This document shows, piece after piece, positions 17,173 to 26,042 of a stretch of DNA of 44,923 nucleotides. The notes under the pieces are model-generated. The model was not told where the DNA came from, did no database searches, and saw only the letters and a program-made list of their open reading frames with translations. Numbering within the stretch: the stretch's first letter is position 1; the number at the start of each line of letters is the position of its first letter. The position numbers and the translations under genes were made by a program. Source of the stretch: Chloroflexota bacterium (GTDB lineage Bacteria > Chloroflexota > Dehalococcoidia > Dehalococcoidales > UBA2162); NCBI GenBank assembly GCA_016190825.1, contig JACPPV010000017.1, positions 1 to 44,923 on the forward strand, in the 5' to 3' direction.

Positions 17173-17922
17173 CTACTCCCCCTCCACCACCTCCACAAAC
17201 TCTTGCTTGAAATCGTGCTTGGTGAGCTGGCGGGCAAGCCCCTGCCGGTTCAACCAGACCAGCGCCTTCTTGGTATCGCTGGCAATCCTGGCTTTCTCGT
17301 TGTGCTTGAGGCGGAACTTGAACAGCCAGTAGGTAAACTCCTTCAGTTCCGTCAGTGAAATCGAGGCTTGCTGCGGATAGCCTTTCTCCTTCCTGAAATT
17401 ACGGAGCAGGATGGTCCTGGTGGAGCCATAAATACGGCGATATGCCTCATTTGCGACCACATCCGTCTCTCCGGTGAGGCCGGAGACATGCCTCTCTTTC
17501 CTGATCTCTTCCTCCACCGCCATTGTCAGCGCTTCTTCCGTGGTAATGCCGTAAAAGTAGTTAAGATACTGGCGGTACTTCACATCACCCAAAAGTTCCC
17601 TGAACTCCTCCGCTGATAGGGTCAATGGCGCCTCGCCGTGAAAAAGAAGGGCAGCCTTTTCCATCTCCGGGATGAGGTCGGGCACTGCCTCAAGCAAGCG
17701 CTCGGCGATGAGCAGCCAGTCGCACGCCTCGCCTTTGATAAGATAACGGTAGGTACGGCCGTCCCTGGTCTCCTCATCGCGGTCACAGAGCCGCACCGCC
17801 TCCAGCAAGGCGATGTACCAGTGCTTGCCGGAAAGGATTTCCTGACGCAGGTATCTTTCGGCTTCAGTTTCGCCGGATGTAGTGACTTCGGAAGGTGGCA
17901 AATCGCTGTCAACATCGACCAT
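17173..17922 (-). CDS. Hypothetical protein (249 aa)
   Basis: I do not recognise this protein. It is acidic to neutral and mostly predicted helical, with the N-terminal part rich in charged residues and no signal peptide or membrane segment. It begins MVDVDSDLPPSEVTTSGETE. The frame is open for 750 bases with codon use like its neighbours, so I consider it real. A TATAAT box lies only six bases before the ATG, and no Shine-Dalgarno site is visible, so the mRNA may be leaderless. It converges on the methyltransferase, and both are bordered by repeats. Confidence 0.65.
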   Translation of the reverse strand: MVDVDSDLPPSEVTTSGETEAERYLRQEILSGKHWYIALLEAVRLCDRDEETRDGRTYRYLIKGEACDWLLIAERLLEAVPDLIPEMEKAALLFHGEAPLTLSAEEFRELLGDVKYRQYLNYFYGITTEEALTMAVEEEIRKERHVSGLTGETDVVANEAYRRIYGSTRTILLRNFRKEKGYPQQASISLTELKEFTYWLFKFRLKHNEKARIASDTKKALVWLNRQGLARQLTKHDFKQEFVEVVEGE

Positions 17923-17928
17923 GACAAC

Positions 17929-17934
17929 ATTATA
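17929..17934 (-). promoter_or_regulatory. -10 box directly upstream of the 17922 start
   Basis: On the minus strand GGCTATAATGTTGTC precedes the ATG. With a normal distance between the -10 box and the transcription start, the mRNA would begin at or within a base or two of the start codon. The -35 region is poor. Confidence 0.45.
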
Positions 17935-17964
17935 GCCAAAGTGTTCGCTCGCAGTATAGTATCA

Positions 17965-18078
17965 TCACGGGGTAACTATGGGCAGCAGCTATATCGCGGT
18001 ATCCGCTCTGGCTGACATCTCCTTTGCATGGGAAATGACAACCTCGGCAAACTCAGACCCATCAATCGGCACAAGCAT
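17965..18078 (-). pseudogene. Universal stress protein remnant
   Basis: The minus strand encodes MLVPIDGSEFAEVVISHA, the characteristic start of UspA-type proteins, continuing to SARADTAI. An in-frame TAG follows, then LLPIVTP, which matches the second strand of the family, then another stop. Only the first about 37 residues remain, so this is a decayed fragment of a gene of about 140 codons. Confidence 0.65.
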
Positions 18079-18182
18079 TGTTTAGGCGTTTCATTCCCAA
18101 ACCAAGCTTTCGTGACAGCCTTGATATTGGGGAAAACTACTTCCAACTTTCACAGTTGGCTTGATAGTGAATGCGAAAACTC

Positions 18183-19505
18183 TCAGACTAATTTATGCAC
18201 ATCACTAATTACAGCGGGTGGCTTTGGCGGCGGTATGAGAGCAGCCAGGATTGCCGAAGCACCGACTGTTATGACAACTAGGTTGAAGGCAGTCATATAA
18301 CTGCCGGTAGTGTCATATATCCAACCAAAGTAAATCGGGGCGGCGATGGACGCCGGTACCGTGAGGGTCGTTATCAGTCCAGTAATGGAGCCGAACGCCT
18401 TCCGTCCAAAATAGCGCCCCATAAGTGGATTTCTTATCACGATTCCGATTCCCTGTCCCAGACCGTAGAGGATAAACCAGACGAAAATTGTGGTGAATGT
18501 CGGGTAAAACAGAAAGATGGCCGTGCCGAGGGCTACAAGCAAATAACCACCGCTCATGATATAGCGTAACCAACTCTTGCGGACGCGATCAGCGATTATC
18601 CCACCAAAGAACCTTGCCGGCAGATTAGCTAAAGTCCGCATTGATACCATCCAGGCAGCAACGAGCGCACCCATTCCGATATCAGTGAGAAAGGGTATAG
18701 CGTGTACTGTAAGCGCTGACGACGTCATAAGATAGCTGGCCTCAGCGAGAGCCAATAGCCAGTAAGTTGGCGTTTTCAGTGCTTGCCTGAAAGTGAATTC
18801 GACCTCCTGAACCCCGGCGGCATATTTAACTCCCCTGTCGATCATCTCTTGTGCCCCGGATGTTCCTTCTCCTACCATGGCGCCATCGGGGAGTAAGCCG
18901 TAATACTCCGGTCGGCGCTGTTTCACAAAGATCCAGACCAAAGGCAATCCTACAAGCAACATTATTACCCCGCCGATCAAGCAGGTCATCCGCCATCCCT
19001 GAGAAATTATCAGCCAGGCAATAAGCGGCAGCACCAGCACTCCCGAAATTCCGGATATTGTCGCCTGTATCCCCTGAGCAGCGCCCCTCTTCTTGACAAA
19101 CCAATTGGAAATTGCTGTACGGAGCGGCACGGTTGTAGACAAATTGAACGAAGTGCCGAGCAGAAGTCCCCAGACGAGATAGAAAGCCCAAAGCGACTGG
19201 ATGAAGCTCATGATTATGAGAGCGGTACCGAAGAAGAAAACACCTGAAAAAATGAGCCATTTCGGCCCAAATTTGTCGCTAAGCCACCCAACTAACGGTG
19301 CTTCAACTCCTCCCTCAAATCGCCCGATACTGGCAGCAACCGAGGTGACCGCCCGAGTGAAGCCAAGTTCGGCCGATAACGGTTTGAAAAAAGCCGATAA
19401 TCCATAGGTATAGTAGCCGTGTTGCCACATGCCAAGAATACCGCCGGTGATAACCAGCCACCAACCAGGGAAAATTCTTCGGAAAAATTTATTGCGCGCA
19501 ATCAA
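18183..19505 (-). CDS. MFS transporter
   Basis: This 440-aa protein has about 12 hydrophobic segments and the major-facilitator loop motif GWLSDKFGPKW after TM2. A long cytoplasmic loop (about 200-230) lies between the two halves. It looks like the oxalate/formate-antiporter-like or monocarboxylate-type MFS group (FFKPLSAELGFTRA in TM1-TM2, NWFVKKRGAAQGI after TM4). The substrate is unknown. The start is TTG at 19505 with AAGG upstream; no in-frame ATG lies near the N-terminus that would keep TM1. No co-directional partner gene is adjacent. Confidence 0.85.
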   Translation of the reverse strand: MIARNKFFRRIFPGWWLVITGGILGMWQHGYYTYGLSAFFKPLSAELGFTRAVTSVAASIGRFEGGVEAPLVGWLSDKFGPKWLIFSGVFFFGTALIIMSFIQSLWAFYLVWGLLLGTSFNLSTTVPLRTAISNWFVKKRGAAQGIQATISGISGVLVLPLIAWLIISQGWRMTCLIGGVIMLLVGLPLVWIFVKQRRPEYYGLLPDGAMVGEGTSGAQEMIDRGVKYAAGVQEVEFTFRQALKTPTYWLLALAEASYLMTSSALTVHAIPFLTDIGMGALVAAWMVSMRTLANLPARFFGGIIADRVRKSWLRYIMSGGYLLVALGTAIFLFYPTFTTIFVWFILYGLGQGIGIVIRNPLMGRYFGRKAFGSITGLITTLTVPASIAAPIYFGWIYDTTGSYMTAFNLVVITVGASAILAALIPPPKPPAVISDVHKLV

Positions 19506-20003
19506 AACGGAGCCTTCTCAACACCAATCTGGGGATCAATGCAGCCGCCGCCAAGATATTTGCGATTACTTGCTGTTTTCTCGTTCATATAGCCCAGGCT
19601 TTCATTTGAAAAGGCGCAAATACCATGACAAAACTCGATCTATTCGTTACCTAGAAAGTAATTATACCCATCCTGTGAGAGAATGGCAACTGTTTTCGGA
19701 AGTCCTGGGGGCAGAGCGCGCCATTAACCCAAACAAGCCGGAGCGGTTTGTTCTGGTTATCAGCCGCACTCGCAAAGTCAACCGCAAAGCACTAGCAGTG
19801 ACATTTTCCGTGGACATGCCCCCAAACGAAGAGGTCTCCTCTTAACCCCCCAGGCACCACTTGTGAAACCCCGCCCAAAGGGTTACCAGAGAACTTTACT
19901 GCCACTATGATCCTGCTTGCTGGCCAGTGTCTTCGTTCCACTACACGCCCAGGGGCTGACCGATAGCGTCCTTACCGGTGACTCTGCCTCTCGGCATCAA
20001 ACT
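19506..20003. other. 498-base gap without a recognised gene
   Basis: An open frame on the + strand (19429-19845) overlaps the divergent MFS start and shows no family signature in its downstream part. I see no hairpin-T-tract terminator for either flanking gene and no RNA gene. It may hold decayed coding sequence. Confidence 0.4.
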
Positions 20004-21851
20004 CTATCTTCTCCCGGTCATTTTCAACTTCAGCTCTTGGTCCAGCCAGATATATTTGAACCAATAGCCGGGTGAATTAGTTCCCGCTTGCTCAAGTTCA
20101 CCCGCATATCCCTTCAGCCACGGCTGCCAGAAGGTATAGATGTTTGGGGCCGGAAAGTTTATGTAATATGCTTGCTCAAGCAAATAAGGCACAAACTCTC
20201 CAAACACTCGGGCGGTCTCCGCCGGATTTATGAGCATGGATTTTTGCATCTCTTGAAAGGTTGCTTCAAATACAGGCTCTCCTCCAGGGGGGCCATTGAC
20301 GTAGCTAGAGTTCGGGCCCCGCAGGGTGTTGAACTGGGACCAGAAAATAGTGTTGCTTTGCGTGGTGCCCATGAGCATCTTCTCAAAGGTCCGACCACCG
20401 CTGATGCTCCTGAAGACGGCCGACTCTTTGGGCTGAAGTTCCAGGCTAACGCCCACTTTGGCCCACATGGCTGCAATGATCGCCCCCAGGTCCAGCGTTT
20501 CAGAACGGTTTTCGAGTATTAGCTCTGTTTTAAAGCCATTAGGGTAGCCGGCCTCTGCCAGGAGCTCTTTTGCCTTTTCCGGGTTGTATTTGTAGAGTGC
20601 CTGCACTGCCTCCGGCCTTTTCTCCATGGAAACCCACACGTCCGTGAACGCCGGTGTTACCGGCCAAGCGCCTATCACAGCCTGGCCACCATAAAGGTCG
20701 TTCTTGATTGTCTGGAAATCGATAGCCATAGTCAACGCCTGGCGCACCCTTTTATCCGTGAAAGGCAACTCTGGGTTGTCCATCCTCATCTGCAAAAGTG
20801 GCACAGCGACAGTATTGTATGCCCGATACTTCAAATTGGGGGCGGTTCTCAACAAGCTTTCACCATCTTCCCATTGAATATCGGTCATCCAATCAACCCG
20901 TCCGGTGCGCATTGTTGCCAGACGAGTCGACAGGTCGGCAATCACGAAATACTTGAGCGTGTCCGCGTATGGTAGTTGATTGCCTTTGCCGGGACCTATC
21001 GGATCCTTATCCCAATAGTTACGGTTCTTCGTCAACGTCATCACATTGCCTGGAACATAATCAGATACCATGAATGGTCCCGTCCCCACCGCATTCTGCC
21101 AGTCTTTCATACTCCCGTATTTCTCTATCACTTCCGGCGGAATCATGGGATGCCACCATCCTGCGACGAGCCAGCACCAGCCGGTAAAGGGCTCAACAGG
21201 TGTTTTCAGGGTGACCTCCCAGGGGGCCGTTATTTCCACCGTCGTCGCCTTTGCCGCGAGCGGTTTGGAAACAACGATCCACGAAGAGGGGTTAGTAGTT
21301 GTACGTTTGAAATGAAAGACCCAGTCCTCCGGAGTCATTTCCCGGCCGTTTACCAGCCGGCTGGCTTCACTTCGCGTGTCGAGTGCCCAATGCACGTCTT
21401 GTCGCACCTTAAAAATCCAGGTGCCAACTGCGGGTATGGTCCAGCTCTCTGCCAGTCCAGGCCCCTGAGTCTCGGGTCCAACACGTGTCCCGCCAAAGTC
21501 GAACTCGCCTGTGCCGAATGGACCTCTTGTCCGGTCGTCTTGCTGAGGCCCCTCAAAAACGAGCCCAGCCAGCCCCGAGGACGTCGGGTTGCCACCACTA
21601 TCAAGATTACTTATGTTCTGTTCGGTAGGTTGGACCAGGCTGATGGTGCCGCCATATTTTGGTTTTTCGGCCAGTGTTTGTATTGGCGCAGCCGGTGCCG
21701 GCGTAGCAGGTGCTGGTGCACCAGGCGCAGGCGCTCCCGTGATCCCCGGCTCAGATGTTGGCGTTGGTGCTGCTGCGGGTCCGCACGAACTGAGAACTAA
21801 CGTGGCGATTAGCAGGATGATGAGGCTTGGCCGGCGTGTATGGTTCTTCAT
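20004..21851 (-). CDS. Family 5 (peptide/nickel-type) solute-binding lipoprotein
   Basis: This 615-aa secreted lipoprotein is the substrate-capture part of an oligopeptide/nickel-type ABC importer. It has a basic N-terminus, a hydrophobic signal and a lipobox LSSC (Cys23). A Pro/Ala-rich linker (about 28-60) precedes the SBP_bac_5 domain with YGGTISL, WTIPAVGTWIFKVRQDVHW and later GTGPFMVSDY. The start has AGGAGG at ideal distance. No permease or ATPase genes are adjacent, so it must pair with a system elsewhere. A consensus promoter lies at 21970-21998. Confidence 0.9.
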   Translation of the reverse strand: MKNHTRRPSLIILLIATLVLSSCGPAAAPTPTSEPGITGAPAPGAPAPATPAPAAPIQTLAEKPKYGGTISLVQPTEQNISNLDSGGNPTSSGLAGLVFEGPQQDDRTRGPFGTGEFDFGGTRVGPETQGPGLAESWTIPAVGTWIFKVRQDVHWALDTRSEASRLVNGREMTPEDWVFHFKRTTTNPSSWIVVSKPLAAKATTVEITAPWEVTLKTPVEPFTGWCWLVAGWWHPMIPPEVIEKYGSMKDWQNAVGTGPFMVSDYVPGNVMTLTKNRNYWDKDPIGPGKGNQLPYADTLKYFVIADLSTRLATMRTGRVDWMTDIQWEDGESLLRTAPNLKYRAYNTVAVPLLQMRMDNPELPFTDKRVRQALTMAIDFQTIKNDLYGGQAVIGAWPVTPAFTDVWVSMEKRPEAVQALYKYNPEKAKELLAEAGYPNGFKTELILENRSETLDLGAIIAAMWAKVGVSLELQPKESAVFRSISGGRTFEKMLMGTTQSNTIFWSQFNTLRGPNSSYVNGPPGGEPVFEATFQEMQKSMLINPAETARVFGEFVPYLLEQAYYINFPAPNIYTFWQPWLKGYAGELEQAGTNSPGYWFKYIWLDQELKLKMTGRR

Positions 21852-22064
21852 GTCTCCCTCCTGTTCGATTATTAATAAAATCGAAATCGCTTTTTATTTT
21901 GCTTCCTGGTAGGTCATGTTCAGAAGAACTATGCACTTGGCGAATAATATAACTACATACAGTGACCTCACAATATCATTGCCTTCGTATGTTGTCAAGT
22001 ATCAGACTAGAGGAAAAATGAATATGACCGCATCCGCAATATGGATTGGTTGTGATTTTGCTCG
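21852..22064. promoter_or_regulatory. Regulatory upstream region of the SBP gene
   Basis: This AT-rich leader contains no gene. It contains the promoter at 21970-21998 and one copy of TATGTTGTCAA (21988-21998). The second copy lies just beyond, at 22077-22087. Confidence 0.45.
21970..21998 (-). promoter_or_regulatory. Sigma-70 promoter of the SBP gene
   Basis: On the minus strand TTGACA (21993-21998) and TATTGT (21970-21975) are 17 bases apart. They lie about 120 bases upstream of the lipoprotein start at 21851. The -35 box is part of TATGTTGTCAA (read on the + strand), which recurs at 22077-22087. Confidence 0.65.
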
Positions 22065-22370
22065 CTACTGCCAACATATGTTGTCAATTGTTGACAAGCG
22101 ATGCGCCATTGAAGTGAGGTAAGATGGAAAAAACGGACACCAAGCGAATGGTCTTCTCATGGCAGAAAGGGGCGTTTGCTGAACTGCCTCGCATGTTTCC
22201 TCATGTGGGGCTGATGTCACTGGTATACTAATGACATCCGACCCCGATAGATGCCCGTCAATCCATCGGGCAATGCCAGCCCATACTGCACCGTGTTGTT
22301 CGTTATCATTGTCGTCCATCTCAATAGCGACGACTGTCAGCCTTGTGCCTGACAATTCATTGAATTTCAT
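22065..22370 (-). CDS. Possible small hypothetical protein
   Basis: An open frame of 101 codons starts 50 bases downstream of the DUF1015 stop on the same strand. The first about 60 residues look protein-like (SGTRLTVVAIEMDDNDNEQH, then AVWAGIARWIDGHLSG), but the rest does not, and it runs over the operator-like palindrome. I recognise no family. It may be a decayed gene or chance. Confidence 0.22.
   Translation of the reverse strand: MKFNELSGTRLTVVAIEMDDNDNEQHGAVWAGIARWIDGHLSGSDVISIPVTSAPHEETCEAVQQTPLSAMRRPFAWCPFFPSYLTSMAHRLSTIDNICWQ
22077..22097. promoter_or_regulatory. Operator-like palindrome TTGTCAA-TTG-TTGACAA
   Basis: TTGTCAA (22081-22087) and TTGACAA (22091-22097) are perfect inverted repeats around a three-base centre. 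The left arm is preceded by TATG exactly as at the promoter at 21988. Two copies 89 bases apart suggest a repressor or activator acting on the SBP promoter. Confidence 0.45.
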
Positions 22371-22420
22371 GAATGGCTTATCGTTCTCGATGTTCGTGTG
22401 TGAAGAGAAACATGGATCAT

Positions 22421-23734
22421 TTACCTCAGCAGATTAACCATCAGTCCCGCTGGAGTCTTTGGATAGAAGTAGGTTGATTTGTTGGGCATGCGGTCGCCTG
22501 CATCGGCGATGGCTTTGATGGTCTCGGGCCTGACTGGTCTAAGAAGGAAGGCAAGCTGGTATTCCTGGGCTTGCACGCGGTTGATCGCATCCTTCTCATC
22601 ATAGGTGTAGGCCCGCAGTTGTTCCTCTTTTTCCCGGTCAAGCTCGAGAAATTCCTCCAGTATTACGTGGTCGAGGACGCTTACATCGAGCCTCTTGTAG
22701 ATTTCCGAGTGAAAATAGGGGACCATCTCACTTACCGCCGCGGGGTCGCGGAGAGTCAGCAGAAATAGCGCCCCCGGATTCGGACCGTAAAGCGCCAGAT
22801 TAACGCCGCCCACTGAGGCAAGCCAGGTATCCACCTTTTGCCAGATATCGGGAGAACCTAACGGCAACTTTTCAATATCGAAGAAAATTTTAAGCTTTGG
22901 CATCAGTTCATCGAGCGCCGGATGGGCAATGCCCCGGACCAGCCGGTGGGGCGGCAGAATCAGAAGCCCCGGGTCAGCAAAATCCACCAGCGTCATCATG
23001 ACGAAGTTGAAACCGGCTTCACCGTCTGCTGCTTCTGGCGAAGACGCAAGTTTTTGCCTGCGGTATGCCAGAGCGCTCTCATAGCGGTGATGCCCATCGG
23101 CGATGTAAAGGGGCTGGTCTGCCAGCAGACACCTCACCTGTTTGACAGTATCGTGATCGGTCAATGCCCAGATACAGTGCCCCTCTCCCGCGGTCTTTCT
23201 GAGGTCAAAGTGGGGTTCTTTTTTCTCCTGCGTTTCCAGGATAGTGGCGATCTTCCCGCCGGGGTCATCATAAAGCGCCAGGACAGGGCTGGTATTTGCC
23301 TGGGTCGCCCAGAGAAGATTTAGACGGTCGGCTTTAGGGCCGGTCATTGTTCCTTCGTGAGGGCGGACGACGTTGTTCTCCCATTCTTCCAGCCGGACAC
23401 GGACAATCAGACTGCGGCGCCTGTACTCTTTGTCCCGGTAGGTAAAATGCTGGTCGTGAAGATAGATCGCTGGCTGCTCGTCAGCAACCAGTACCCCCTG
23501 CTCCAGCCATTGCCCCAGTGTGGCCGCCACCCGCGTATATTTGCTATTCGTTGCGGTATCCTGTGGCAACTCCCGCGCAAACTCGAGGCGAACGAAGTTA
23601 TATTCACTGCGCAGATAGAGTTCCTGCTGCTGTTGGGGAGTGATTATGTCATAAACCGGGCAGATGACGGCCGGCCAATCTTCAAGAAGCTTTTTACTAT
23701 AATGAACGCCCCCGAAGGGGCGGATTTCAGCCAT
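22421..23734 (-). CDS. DUF1015 family protein
   Basis: This 437-aa soluble protein belongs to the DUF1015 family of unknown function. It begins AEIRPFGGVHYSKKLLEDW and has VICPVYDII, NVVRPHEGTMTGPKADRL and the conserved IADGHHRYESALAYR around residue 220. I selected ATG 23734 because AAAGGAA lies upstream and because the family begins near this point; a TTG at 23764 would add ten residues. It follows proS on the same strand after about 300 bases containing a palindromic repeat. Confidence 0.85.
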   Translation of the reverse strand: MAEIRPFGGVHYSKKLLEDWPAVICPVYDIITPQQQQELYLRSEYNFVRLEFARELPQDTATNSKYTRVAATLGQWLEQGVLVADEQPAIYLHDQHFTYRDKEYRRRSLIVRVRLEEWENNVVRPHEGTMTGPKADRLNLLWATQANTSPVLALYDDPGGKIATILETQEKKEPHFDLRKTAGEGHCIWALTDHDTVKQVRCLLADQPLYIADGHHRYESALAYRRQKLASSPEAADGEAGFNFVMMTLVDFADPGLLILPPHRLVRGIAHPALDELMPKLKIFFDIEKLPLGSPDIWQKVDTWLASVGGVNLALYGPNPGALFLLTLRDPAAVSEMVPYFHSEIYKRLDVSVLDHVILEEFLELDREKEEQLRAYTYDEKDAINRVQAQEYQLAFLLRPVRPETIKAIADAGDRMPNKSTYFYPKTPAGLMVNLLR

Positions 23735-24030
23735 GCCTATTCCTTTTTCCTGCACCGGGAGCAAGCGGTTTATTACCTACCTAGTTTACCCCATGCCGCC
23801 GGACAGGCGCAACCTCTGTTTTGGATGATGTCAGGAAACGAAACAGCGTCACCAAGAAGCCCACTGGATATTTGCTGACTTATTAGGGGAAAGTCACTGC
23901 CTCGGAGGCTCCGACGCACCGCAATCAAACATAGGGCTGATCGCAATACGGGAGCGGGAATGACAGTTCTGGGCGGCCTGGTTTTTTCAACATTCTGCTG
24001 CGGTCGGTGTTCCGGTCTCCCTTTCCGCAA
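23735..24030. repeat. Intergenic region with repeat remnant
   Basis: The gap between proS and DUF1015 contains AATACGGGAGCGGGAATGACA near 23945-23965, a half of the CCCGTA-TACGGG/GAATGACA repeat family. No gene is seen on either strand. Confidence 0.4.
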
Positions 24031-25692
24031 TTACTCTAGCGGCTGGAGCTTTGATTCTTTTTCCCAGCGCCATTTCGTCTCGATGCTGTTCTTCTCCAGA
24101 CTGCGCGGGCTGATGGTGATGCGGAGCGGGATGCCCAGAAGGTCGGCATCGTTGAATTTCACGCCCGGGGATTCGGGGCGGTCGTCCAGAAGCACCTCGA
24201 CATTCTTGGACCTGTACTCCTCGTATAGCTTCTCTGCCGCGGTCACCACCTGCGGGTTCTCCATGTAAAGCGGGCAGAGGTGAATCTGGAAGGGCGCAAT
24301 CGGCTTCGGCCAGATGATGCCTTTGTTGTCATGGTTCTGCTCGATTGCCGCCGCCAGGAGCCGCCCCACCCCGATGCCGTAGCAGCCCATGATGATCGGG
24401 CGGGAGACGCCTGATTGGTCGACGAATACGGCCCCCAGCGTCTCGCTGAGGAAGGTGCCCAGCTTGAAGGTGTGGCCGACCTCGATGCCGTTGCTGGACT
24501 GCAAGGCGCCGCCGCACTTGACGCATTTGTCTCCGGCGCGGGCCCGGGCAATATCGGTGACGGTATCAGGCGTGAAATCGCGGGGATAGTTGACGTTTTT
24601 CAGGTGGGTGCCGGGTTTGTTGGCCCCGGCCACGAAATTGGTCCCGCTGGTTATAGAATCATCGGCGATGACCTTGATGCCTTCGACGCCGATGGGTGAA
24701 GCGGCGCCGGGGACCAGTCCTGCCTGGCTTACCTCGGCGTGGGTGGCCAGGCGGATGTCCGCCCCGCCGAGGGCGTTCTTGAGTTTCACCTCGTTTACCG
24801 CGAGGTCGCCGCGGATGACGATGAAAACGAGTTGTCCGTCCGCCATATAGAAGACGGCTTTGAGCGTGCGTTTTTCAGGTACGTTCAGGAATCCGGCCAC
24901 CTGCTCGATGCTGGCCATGCCGGGGGTGCTGACCTCTTCCAGCGGCAATGGCTCTCCACCGCCGACCTTGGTCTTGATGAATTGGGCCTTTTCCACGTTG
25001 GCGGCGTATGTACAGCCGTTACAGGTGATGATCTCATTCTCGCCGCTTTCGGCGATGAGCATGAACTCGTGGGAGGCCTTGCCGCCGATGGCGCCGCTGT
25101 CGGCCTCGACCATGACGGCGGGCAGCCCGCAGCGTTCGAAGATGTTGCGGTAGGCTTCGACCATCTTGTTGTAGCTGAGGTCAAGCCCGGCCTCATCGGC
25201 ATCAAAGCTATAGAGGTCGAGCATACTGAACTCACGGGTGCGGATGAGGCCGCCGCGGGGGCGGGGTTCATCGCGGAACTTGGTCTGTATCTGGTAGAGA
25301 AGCTGAGGGAGGTCGCGGTAGCTCTGGACGTTGTATTTGACCAGCTCGGTGACGACCTCTTCATGGGTGGGGCCGAGGGCAAGTTTGCGGTCACGGCGGT
25401 CGGTGAGGACGAAGAGACCTTCACCGAAGGCGCGGTCGCGCCCGGATTTCTGCCACAGCTCGAGGGGCTGGAGGGCGGGCATGAGGATTTCCTGACCGCC
25501 GGCTTTGTCCATCTCATCGCGGATGATGTTTTCGATGTTCTTGAGCACGCGCCAGGCGAGGGGGAGATAGGCGTAGACCCCGGCGGCGACCTGGCGGATC
25601 ATGCCGGCCTTGAGCATAAGCTGGTGGCTGACGGTATCCGCCTCAGCCGGTATCTCTCTCTGGGTTTTCCCGAAAAGCTGTGATACGCGCAT
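24031..25692 (-). CDS. proS: Prolyl-tRNA synthetase (bacterial type)
   Basis: This 553-aa class II synthetase charges tRNA-Pro. Motif 2 lies around KFRDEPRPRGGLIRTREFSM and motif 3 around GCYGIGVGRLLAAAIEQ. Between them is the YbaK-like editing insertion (about 230-390) typical of the bacterial ProRS type, which hydrolyses Ala-tRNA-Pro. A CxxC pair (CVKC) follows the editing domain. The N-terminus MRVSQLFGKTQREIPAEADT is standard. ispG lies upstream on the same strand, but about 2.2 kb of accessory DNA intervenes. Confidence 0.96.
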   Translation of the reverse strand: MRVSQLFGKTQREIPAEADTVSHQLMLKAGMIRQVAAGVYAYLPLAWRVLKNIENIIRDEMDKAGGQEILMPALQPLELWQKSGRDRAFGEGLFVLTDRRDRKLALGPTHEEVVTELVKYNVQSYRDLPQLLYQIQTKFRDEPRPRGGLIRTREFSMLDLYSFDADEAGLDLSYNKMVEAYRNIFERCGLPAVMVEADSGAIGGKASHEFMLIAESGENEIITCNGCTYAANVEKAQFIKTKVGGGEPLPLEEVSTPGMASIEQVAGFLNVPEKRTLKAVFYMADGQLVFIVIRGDLAVNEVKLKNALGGADIRLATHAEVSQAGLVPGAASPIGVEGIKVIADDSITSGTNFVAGANKPGTHLKNVNYPRDFTPDTVTDIARARAGDKCVKCGGALQSSNGIEVGHTFKLGTFLSETLGAVFVDQSGVSRPIIMGCYGIGVGRLLAAAIEQNHDNKGIIWPKPIAPFQIHLCPLYMENPQVVTAAEKLYEEYRSKNVEVLLDDRPESPGVKFNDADLLGIPLRITISPRSLEKNSIETKWRWEKESKLQPLE

Positions 25693-25711
25693 TAGTTACT
25701 CCAATCGTGAT

Positions 25712-25794
25712 AAAATCCCCCTTAGTCCCCCTTTTTCAAAGGGGGAGACCGTTTCGCTTCCCCTTTCGTAAAGGGGAAATACAAGGGGATTTTC
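25712..25794. repeat. Nested inverted-repeat element upstream of proS
   Basis: AAAATCCCC (from 25712) and GGGGATTTT (to about 25793) are the outer arms. Inside are CCCCCTTTTTCAAAGGGGG and CCCCTTTCGTAAAGGGG, two further hairpins. The element lies in the 5' leader side of proS and marks the right-hand end of the proS-ispG island. It resembles a non-autonomous repeat more than a regulatory leader. Confidence 0.6.
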
Positions 25795-25841
25795 TTCCGT
25801 TTCGCAGGTTGTTCTCTATAATAGCATTTAGCTGAACTTCG

Positions 25842-26012
25842 TCATAGCAGGATTTTCCGGACCAGCCTGTACAGCAGAAATCCAAGAAGAAAAACCAAAG
25901 CTAAAACGATTGGCGGAAGCCAAAGTGGTAGCGTGAAGGCTGCCCACGGATTCGAATCCAGCAGTCTCAAATACCACTCCCCGAATAGTTGGAAAAGCTT
26001 TAAGGCTGGCAT
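25842..26012 (-). CDS. Small single-pass membrane protein (56 aa)
   Basis: A short frame encodes MPALKLFQLFGEWYLRLLDS, then a proline-rich turn (NPWAAFTLPLWLPP) and a strong membrane helix (IVLALVFLLGFLLY) with a basic cytosolic tail RLVRKILL. It starts 30 bases after the stop of the 269-aa gene on the same strand, so the two may form an operon. The start lacks a strong Shine-Dalgarno site. The topology makes a real small protein likely. The family is unknown to me. Confidence 0.5.
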   Translation of the reverse strand: MPALKLFQLFGEWYLRLLDSNPWAAFTLPLWLPPIVLALVFLLGFLLYRLVRKILL

Positions 26013-26042
26013 TAGTTTGGTTTCTTTTCGGTCAAAGGTTTC

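Noticed and set aside
24739-25683. Long + strand ORF (314 codons)
   Set aside because: It is an antisense shadow of proS with low-complexity G/A/E/D-rich translation.
25695-25830. T-box or other riboswitch leader for proS
   Set aside because: The leader consists of a nested repeat element; no T-box sequence or specifier loop could be recognised.
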